Source: a bacterium
GTDB taxonomy: Bacteria; UBP6; UBA1177
Assembly: GCA_017645765.1 (NCBI GenBank)
Contig: JAGCNV010000019.1
Location: forward strand, 62,001-126,000
DNA length: 64,000 bases
Direction of reading: 5' to 3'
Shown here: in pieces, positions 59,032 through 64,000 of the stretch
Numbering within the stretch: position 1 is the first letter of the stretch
Layout of the letters: the number at the start of each line of letters is the position of its first letter
Made by a program: the position numbers and the translations under genes
The notes under the pieces: generated by a model
Seen by the model: only the letters and a program-made list of their open reading frames with translations
The model's database searches: none
What the model was told of the DNA's origin: nothing

Positions 59032-61812
59032 ATGAAAAAACTTTTTTTACTTATTTTTGCCGCACTTTTTGTGTTCAGTTGCGGCGGATCCAAAAACGAG
59101 AATGACAATGATAATCTCCCTGACACAGATTTGGATGCCGATGTGTCTAATACCGATGCCTCGGATACCGATATTCCGGGAAACGACAATGATCCTGACA
59201 CGGAACCGGCAGAATCTGATAACGATATCCAGGAAAATGACGATGATGCCGACACGGAACCTGCAGAACCCGATACCGATATTCCGGAAAACGACGATGA
59301 TTCAGACAGTGACACTGAACCACAGGATGATGACGATAATCCGATAGTTTCCGACACTTCAAAAGTAGAGTGGAACGGAAAAACCGGAACTGTTTCGGTT
59401 TCGGGCGACGAGCTTAAAACCTACACCCTGACAACAAACGCTGAACCCCGCAATAACGATGATCCGAAACAGAGAACGTTTTCGGAAGCTGCAGAAAGCC
59501 CGCGTCTCCGCAGCGGACACGATATGTTCGACGCACTTTTTGCTCTGGCGGTCACAGAACTCAACGAAAACAAAGTTACAGCAATTACGGATTACAGCAT
59601 GAACAATAATCAGGCTGTTGACTGCGACTGTTTTGAGACCGGTGCTGACTGGCATTACGTCTGGACACGCGATACAGCTTACGCAGTTCATTCGGCAGTT
59701 GCTTTTCTGGAACCGCAGAAGTCGAAAAACTCGCTTAAATTCAAGATTTCCGAGCCCAAAAGCATCGTCAGCGACAAGTTGAATAAGCAGATCGTCCAGG
59801 ATACCGGTTCGGGCGGTTCGTGGCCTGTCAGTACCGACCGCGTCGTCTGGGCACTTGGTGCACTTGAAACCTTGAAAAATCTCGACGGAAGCGATTATAA
59901 CAGCTTTTTGTCAGACTCTTACGAAGCGATAAAAAACACGCTTGATGCTGACAGACTTCATGTTTACGATGAAAATGACGGTTTGTACCGCGGCGAGCAG
60001 TCTTTCCTTGACTGGAGAGAGCAGACTTATCCGAAATGGACTGCTAAAAATACGAAGCACATCGGAATGTCGAAGACACTTTCGACGAACATTCTTCACT
60101 ATATCGCAATGGAAACCGCTTCCGAAATGGCTGAAGAACTCGGCAAAACGACCGAGGCGGCTCAATTCAAGGCACAGGCTGAAAGTTTGAAAAATGCAAT
60201 AAAATCAGGGTTTTATCTCGAAAAAAGAAAAACTTTTTCAACTATGAAAACGACTTTCCTTGATTATTCTTCGGTTGACAAAATGGATCTTCTGGGAGAA
60301 GCTCTCACTATTCTTTCCGGTGTAGCCGATGATACACAAAGTGCTGAAATTATTGCCGGATATCCTGTGACCGAAGCCGGTCCGGCTGTAATTTTCCCGC
60401 AGGAACCAGATACAAAAATCTATCACAACCGTGCGGTCTGGCCTTTCGTTACTTCTTACGGACTTCGTGCTGCGGCAAAAGCGGGTAACGACAAATTCTA
60501 TGAAAACGCATTCATGAGTCTGGTTCGCGGTGCCGCTTTCAACCTTTCGAACATGGAAAATTTTGAATTTACGACTCTCAGTGCATGGTACGATGACGCG
60601 ACATATCCGCAGTTGAGCGGTCCGGAAGTAAATTCAAGGCGTCAGCTCTGGAGCGTCGCGGGATTTCTTTCGATGGTTTTAGACTCTGTTTTCGGCAGAG
60701 AACAGACTTTGAAAACTCTCTGGTTTTCCCCGAAAATTCCTGTAAATCTGAGAAATACTTTCTTTGCAGGAAGCAGCGAATTTGTCCTTAAAAACCTGAA
60801 ATTTAAAGGAAAAACTATTGAACTCAAGATCAAACTTCCTGAGAAAAACTCTGAAAAATCCGGTTTTTATGTGCTGAAATCGCTGAAACTTGACGGTGTA
60901 GAGAAAACCGCTCCTTTCAGTGCCGGTGACTTGAAAGCAGAGAGTAAAATCGAAATGGAACTTGAACTTTCAGACGAATCAGGAACACTCAATCTTGTTG
61001 ACTGCAACGCCAACCCGAACAAATGCTGGGCTCCGATGCCGGTAGAGAACGTTTCTGTCAAATTGGATGGAAAAAGGATCGGAATTAAATTCGATTCTTC
61101 AAATGATGCAGTTTCCTACAATGTTTACCGTGATGGAAAAAAGATTAAGGAAAATCTGAAAGAAACTTCATGGCGTGATGACAGTGAGGGCAGTTCCAAC
61201 TATGAAAAAGAATCTTTCTGCTACAGTGTTTCAGCAGTAAATCTGGAAGGTTGGGAAAGCCATCATTCAGATCCAGCCTGCTACTGGGGCGAAAACGATA
61301 GCGAACGGGCAAAATGGGAGTTCACGGCGTCATCTTTTGACCAGACTCCGAATATAACAGAAGATTCAAGCAGTGACTTATACCACGGCAGACCACATTT
61401 CGGCGACTGGGGAAGACCGGATGAAGTCCTTTCCGTTTCAAATATTAAACCCAAGGATAGCGGAACATATCTCATTTCTTTGGAATATGGCAGCGGAAGA
61501 CCGATAAACACGGGAATAACTTCATGCAACAAAATAGTTAAAATTACTGACGAAAGTAACAATGTCGTTCTGGAAAAAATGGTTTTCATGCCGCATTTGG
61601 GCGATAGCTGGGACTTCTGGGGCGAATCTTCGTTTGTCAAAGTAGATCTTGACACCGGAAAAATCTATAAAGCTGAAATAAAAGACGCTTTCAATATGTC
61701 CTATTTCAAGCATTTCGAACTTTACACAGGCGGCGCAGGCGGCGGAACCGATGTTTACAACAGAGCAAATATTTCAACACTCAAATTTTTGCTTAAAGAG
61801 ATTAAGAATTAA
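59032..61812 (+). CDS. Lipoprotein glycoside hydrolase, (alpha/alpha)6-barrel type
   Basis: 926 residues from the ATG at 59032 (GTG 9 bp earlier also possible). Lipobox FVFSC near Cys17, then an acidic repeat spacer (about 20-110). The next 450 residues look like a six-hairpin glycosidase: GADWHYVWTRDTAYAVHSAVAFL, GGSWPVSTDRVVWALGALE, YRGEQSFLDWREQTYPKW, RAVWPFVTSYGLRAAAKAG and STLSAW-type segment. Similar layouts occur in GH15/GH63/GH78-like debranching or exo-enzymes, and I cannot fix the family. A fibronectin-III-like unit (SYNVYRDGKKI) and a CBM-like beta domain end the protein. Surface carbohydrate degradation is likely. Last gene of the operon. Confidence 0.8.
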   Translation: MKKLFLLIFAALFVFSCGGSKNENDNDNLPDTDLDADVSNTDASDTDIPGNDNDPDTEPAESDNDIQENDDDADTEPAEPDTDIPENDDDSDSDTEPQDDDDNPIVSDTSKVEWNGKTGTVSVSGDELKTYTLTTNAEPRNNDDPKQRTFSEAAESPRLRSGHDMFDALFALAVTELNENKVTAITDYSMNNNQAVDCDCFETGADWHYVWTRDTAYAVHSAVAFLEPQKSKNSLKFKISEPKSIVSDKLNKQIVQDTGSGGSWPVSTDRVVWALGALETLKNLDGSDYNSFLSDSYEAIKNTLDADRLHVYDENDGLYRGEQSFLDWREQTYPKWTAKNTKHIGMSKTLSTNILHYIAMETASEMAEELGKTTEAAQFKAQAESLKNAIKSGFYLEKRKTFSTMKTTFLDYSSVDKMDLLGEALTILSGVADDTQSAEIIAGYPVTEAGPAVIFPQEPDTKIYHNRAVWPFVTSYGLRAAAKAGNDKFYENAFMSLVRGAAFNLSNMENFEFTTLSAWYDDATYPQLSGPEVNSRRQLWSVAGFLSMVLDSVFGREQTLKTLWFSPKIPVNLRNTFFAGSSEFVLKNLKFKGKTIELKIKLPEKNSEKSGFYVLKSLKLDGVEKTAPFSAGDLKAESKIEMELELSDESGTLNLVDCNANPNKCWAPMPVENVSVKLDGKRIGIKFDSSNDAVSYNVYRDGKKIKENLKETSWRDDSEGSSNYEKESFCYSVSAVNLEGWESHHSDPACYWGENDSERAKWEFTASSFDQTPNITEDSSSDLYHGRPHFGDWGRPDEVLSVSNIKPKDSGTYLISLEYGSGRPINTGITSCNKIVKITDESNNVVLEKMVFMPHLGDSWDFWGESSFVKVDLDTGKIYKAEIKDAFNMSYFKHFELYTGGAGGGTDVYNRANISTLKFLLKEIKN
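59101..59346 (+). repeat. Acidic Asp/Glu/Pro repeat spacer
   Basis: About 80 codons of imperfect 16-18 residue units such as DTEPAEPDTDIPENDDD, seen in DNA as repeats of GATACCGATATTCCGG. It separates the lipid anchor from the enzyme domain. Confidence 0.8.
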
Positions 61813-61891
61813 GGTGATAAATTACCTGATTTTTTCAGCATATTTTCAATCAACGGATTATAATTTGTGTTAATTATGCGCGGATGATCAA

Positions 61892-63427
61892 ATGGGTTAT
61901 GCCGAAATAACTTTGAAACTTCCGACAGATTATTCGGAAAATCTGCTCAGAAAAAGGATCGCTGAAGAGATTTCCGACAAAAATTTTTCATTTAAAATCA
62001 TCAGACGAAGCCTTGACGCAAGAAACAAGCGCGACATCCACTTTCTGACAAGAATCGGTGTAACTTCTGAAAATCTTTCAGGAAATCCGCCGGAAATACA
62101 GAAATTGGAAATTCAGGAAAGGCATACTGACAAAAAAGTCGTCGTCACCGGATGCGGTCCTGCAGGAATTTTTGCCGCTCTTGTTCTGCAGAAAGCGGGA
62201 TTTTCAGTCACGATCATCGAAAAAGGGGCTGAAGTTGCAAAAAGAAAAGAGAAAATTTCCGAATTCGAGAAAACGGGAACTTTCGACTTTTTCGGCGGCT
62301 ACTGCTTCGGCGAAGGAGGTGCCGGAACATTCAGCGACGGCAAGCTGACAAGCAGAACAAAAACTATAAGTCTCGAAAAAGATTTCATTTTTGACACTTT
62401 CATAAAAGCAGGTGCGCCGGAGGAAATCGCTTACGAAACCTATCCTCATGTGGGAAGCGACAACCTCAAAAAAATAATTCCGGCAATAATTTCGGAGTTT
62501 AAGGAACTCGGCGGCAAAGTCCTTTTTGAAAGCGAAGTCACCGAAATCAATAAAAGCGGCGACAAAATTACATCAGTTGGAATTTCAGGAAAATCAACTG
62601 GAAAAATCGAAGGAGACTACTTTATTTTCGCAAACGGTCACAGTTCGTTCAAACTTTATAAGCTATTGATTTCAAACGGAGTTTTATTCTCGACCAAACC
62701 TTTTGCGATAGGTTTCAGAGTCGAGCATCTTCAGGAAGAACTCAACTTTTCGATGTGGCGGAAACGCTCTCTTCCCGGTGTAAAAGCGGCGGAATATCAC
62801 CTCACAGCCGACTGCGATCCGGGCCACGCATTCACTTTTTGCATGTGCCCCGGCGGAAGAGTCGTTCAATCGGCTCCCGATGAAATATCCTCAGTCGTAA
62901 ACGGCATGTCAAACTATGCCAGAAACGGCAGATTCGCAAACAGCGCAGTCGTCACACCATTTTCGCTTGAAGAACTCGCAGGAAAGGAAATTTCAGCCGG
63001 AACAGCATTGGATCTGCTTGAAAATATGGAACACAAATTCTATAACTTCCGGAATTCATTCGACATTCCTGCCGAGAGAATTTCAGACATAATCCACGGC
63101 AGAAAAACGGCAAAACTGCCCGAATCAAGCTTTTCGTTCAGCCTTATCCCGGCAGATTTAAGTGAATTCTTCCCGCAGACAGTTTTTGAAAGATTGAAAA
63201 AAGGGCTTGAAATCTTCTGCAGAAAACTCGACTGCTTTGAAAACGGTATCGCCATGGGACTGGAAAGCAAAACTTCAGCACCCATAAAATGTCTGAGAAA
63301 TCAAAACCTTACAGCCGCACCGTTCACAAATCTCTACATCTGCGGCGAAGGAAGCGGATATTCCGGCGGAATAATCTCAAGCGCCGCCGACGGGATAAAA
63401 ACAGCAATGAAAATCGCGTCGATGTAA
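61892..63427 (+). CDS. FAD-dependent dehydrogenase (COG2509-type flavoprotein)
   Basis: 511 residues. An N-terminal 80-residue ferredoxin-like extension (ITLKLPTDYSENLLRKRIAEEI ... KIIRRSLDARNKRDIHFLTRI) precedes an FAD-binding Rossmann domain (VVVTGCGPAGIFAALVLQKAG, VTIIEKGAEVAKRKEKI). Other family motifs: GGYCFGEGGAGTFSDGKLTSRTK, GFRVEHLQEELN, FCMCPGGRVV and the C-terminal LYICGEGSGYSGGIISSAADG. This matches the uncharacterised 'NAD(FAD)-utilising dehydrogenase' family. The substrate is unknown, and a link to redox or sulfur chemistry is only suggested by the Cys-containing motifs. Possible TATAAT at 61859-61864. Confidence 0.9.
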   Translation: MGYAEITLKLPTDYSENLLRKRIAEEISDKNFSFKIIRRSLDARNKRDIHFLTRIGVTSENLSGNPPEIQKLEIQERHTDKKVVVTGCGPAGIFAALVLQKAGFSVTIIEKGAEVAKRKEKISEFEKTGTFDFFGGYCFGEGGAGTFSDGKLTSRTKTISLEKDFIFDTFIKAGAPEEIAYETYPHVGSDNLKKIIPAIISEFKELGGKVLFESEVTEINKSGDKITSVGISGKSTGKIEGDYFIFANGHSSFKLYKLLISNGVLFSTKPFAIGFRVEHLQEELNFSMWRKRSLPGVKAAEYHLTADCDPGHAFTFCMCPGGRVVQSAPDEISSVVNGMSNYARNGRFANSAVVTPFSLEELAGKEISAGTALDLLENMEHKFYNFRNSFDIPAERISDIIHGRKTAKLPESSFSFSLIPADLSEFFPQTVFERLKKGLEIFCRKLDCFENGIAMGLESKTSAPIKCLRNQNLTAAPFTNLYICGEGSGYSGGIISSAADGIKTAMKIASM

Positions 63428-63461
63428 CAAATTATTTTAAGATTTCAATAAATTATAGTTA

Positions 63462-63858
63462 TTAGAACCAGTCTTGAATCCGCAAATTCGGAATTTTCTC
63501 AAAATGTTTCGTATTGTGAGTGACAAGGATCATGTTTTCAGCGATAGCGGTCGAAGCAATAAGCAAATCCATATCATCAATGATTCTGCCTGTTTTTTTG
63601 AATTTTGGCTTTAAGTTCGCCGAATACATCCATTACATCGGGTGTTACATCAACCAGCGAAAATATGGATTTTATATATTCAACGGTTTTCAGATTCTTT
63701 TCCACTGAACCCGATTTTTTCGCACCGAAAACCAGCTCACCGTAAGAAATTACGGAAAGCGACATCTCTTCCTCTTTGTATTTCAGAAAATTATCATTTA
63801 CATTTCCGGCGTTTTTCAGGCTGTATATAATGATGTTTGTATCAATCAAAAAGCGCAT
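63462..63858 (-). pseudogene. vapC: VapC-like PIN-domain toxin, frameshifted at A7
   Basis: From the ATG at 63858 the product begins MRFLIDTNIIIYSLKNAGN, a PIN-domain start with the first catalytic Asp, then LSVISYGELVFGA with the catalytic Glu. The frame breaks at an A7 run (63593-63599 on the plus strand): with one A fewer it continues as TGRIIDDMDLLIASTAIAENM, LVTHNTKHFEKIPNLRIQDWF and stops at 63462. That tail holds the third catalytic Asp region and VTHN-x-HF typical of VapC. As read, the toxin is truncated to about 93 residues. VapC toxins are endoribonucleases. Could be a real pseudogene, an assembly indel or restorable by slippage on the A-run. Confidence 0.85.
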
Positions 63859-64000
63859 TATTTTCTCCGAAGCGTTCTGAATTGACGCGGCTCTGCCCGA
63901 TGTTTTCCAAAATTTCATCTGCGCTCTCGTTTCCATCCCATGATAATTTCAGGAATTTTTGAGCCGGAGTTTCATCGTCTTCTTTGGAATTCAGTTTTCC
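63842..64000 (-). CDS. vapB: VapB-like antitoxin, C-terminal part
   Basis: The frame runs from the window edge (64000) to the TGA at 63842-63844, 52 residues visible, ending FGENNALFD. The KFLKLSWDG-x-ESADEILENI segment and a later SRVNSERF match the toxin-binding tail of VapB/AbrB-type or related antitoxins (cf. D-x(2)-A-E-E-I-x(2)-I-x(3)-R). It overlaps the toxin start by 17 bp, the usual coupled antitoxin-toxin order. The DNA-binding N-terminus is outside the window. Confidence 0.75.
   Translation of the reverse strand, partial: GKLNSKEDDETPAQKFLKLSWDGNESADEILENIGQSRVNSERFGENNALFD

Noticed and set aside
63590-63600. Programmed -1 frameshift at A-AAA-AAC in the vapC-like gene
   Set aside because: The heptamer fits a -1 slippery site, but the downstream toxin frame is +1 (loss of one A), so -1 shifting would not restore the protein.
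1-64000. tRNA, rRNA, CRISPR arrays, transposases, prophage genes
   Set aside because: Nothing with the expected structure was found. Collagen-like tracts can occur in phage tail fibres, but the neighbours here are not phage genes.

Overview
The window is a gene-dense stretch (almost no gap over 250 bp) of a Gram-negative bacterial chromosome. An outer membrane is implied by a TolC/RND efflux operon, many lipobox lipoproteins and a CsgG/LpoB-like protein. Housekeeping genes (rpsF-rpsR-rplI-dnaB, ssb, pth, dxs, rsmE, trmL, trmO, purN) are mixed with large secreted proteins that have Cys-rich repeats, Asp/Glu/Thr-rich linkers, DUF7151-like modules and Myxococcus-type Cys-rich repeats. This mixture resembles Myxococcota-like or other deltaproteobacterial-type lineages. 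I cannot name a taxon from sequence alone. No rRNA, tRNA or CRISPR array was seen.

Layout. 1-3.7 kb: end of a Cys-rich secreted protein, a MORN-repeat lipoprotein, pth and a PpiD/SurA-like chaperone. 3.7-8.6 kb (minus): an operon of a secreted protein, purN, a Cache sensor, ssb, a CDP-alcohol phosphatidyltransferase and trmO. 8.7-12.1 kb: a DUF486 membrane protein and a one-gene restriction-modification enzyme inserted behind the efflux operon and flanked by a 24-bp imperfect direct repeat. 12.2-18.6 kb (minus): tolC-tetR-adaptor-RND. 18.6-21.5 kb (minus): dnaB, rplI, rpsR, rpsF. 21.6-27.3 kb (plus): lipoprotein, adenosine deaminase, ECF sigma factor, GAF protein, PEP carboxykinase, MlaF-like ATPase. 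27.3-31.6 kb (minus): a five-gene operon from an XRE regulator to a secreted protein with a C-terminal Gly-Cys-Ser tag. 31.7-33.5 kb (minus): TPR protein, unknown, cobO. 33.6-47.5 kb: an island of secreted proteins (Cys-rich lipoprotein, two collagen-like DUF7151 proteins, PNGase F-like amidase, two subtilases, an M36-like metalloprotease, a beta-lactamase-fold hydrolase). 47.7-52 kb (minus): rsmE-dxs and a FAD-linked oxidase. 52-61.8 kb (plus): PEGA protein, DUF1844, inositol-phosphatase family, trmL, Tlc-type nucleotide transporter with HEAT repeats, cyclic-nucleotide-binding protein, glycoside-hydrolase lipoprotein. 61.9 kb to the end: a flavoprotein and, on the minus strand, a vapBC-like toxin-antitoxin pair with a frameshifted toxin.

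The most notable pattern is a short C-terminal tag, (S/T/D)-G-C-S followed by three or four mostly hydrophobic residues ending in F or I, on at least four unrelated secreted proteins. A fifth (SCSLIW) is close, and two collagen-like proteins carry a longer version with a hydrophobic tail. It looks like an undescribed relative of Cys-containing C-terminal sorting signals such as MYXO-CTERM. Many promoters here share an unusually constant 16-bp spacing between -35 and -10 elements, and genes within operons are often coupled through TAATG, TGATG, TAGTG or ATGA overlaps.
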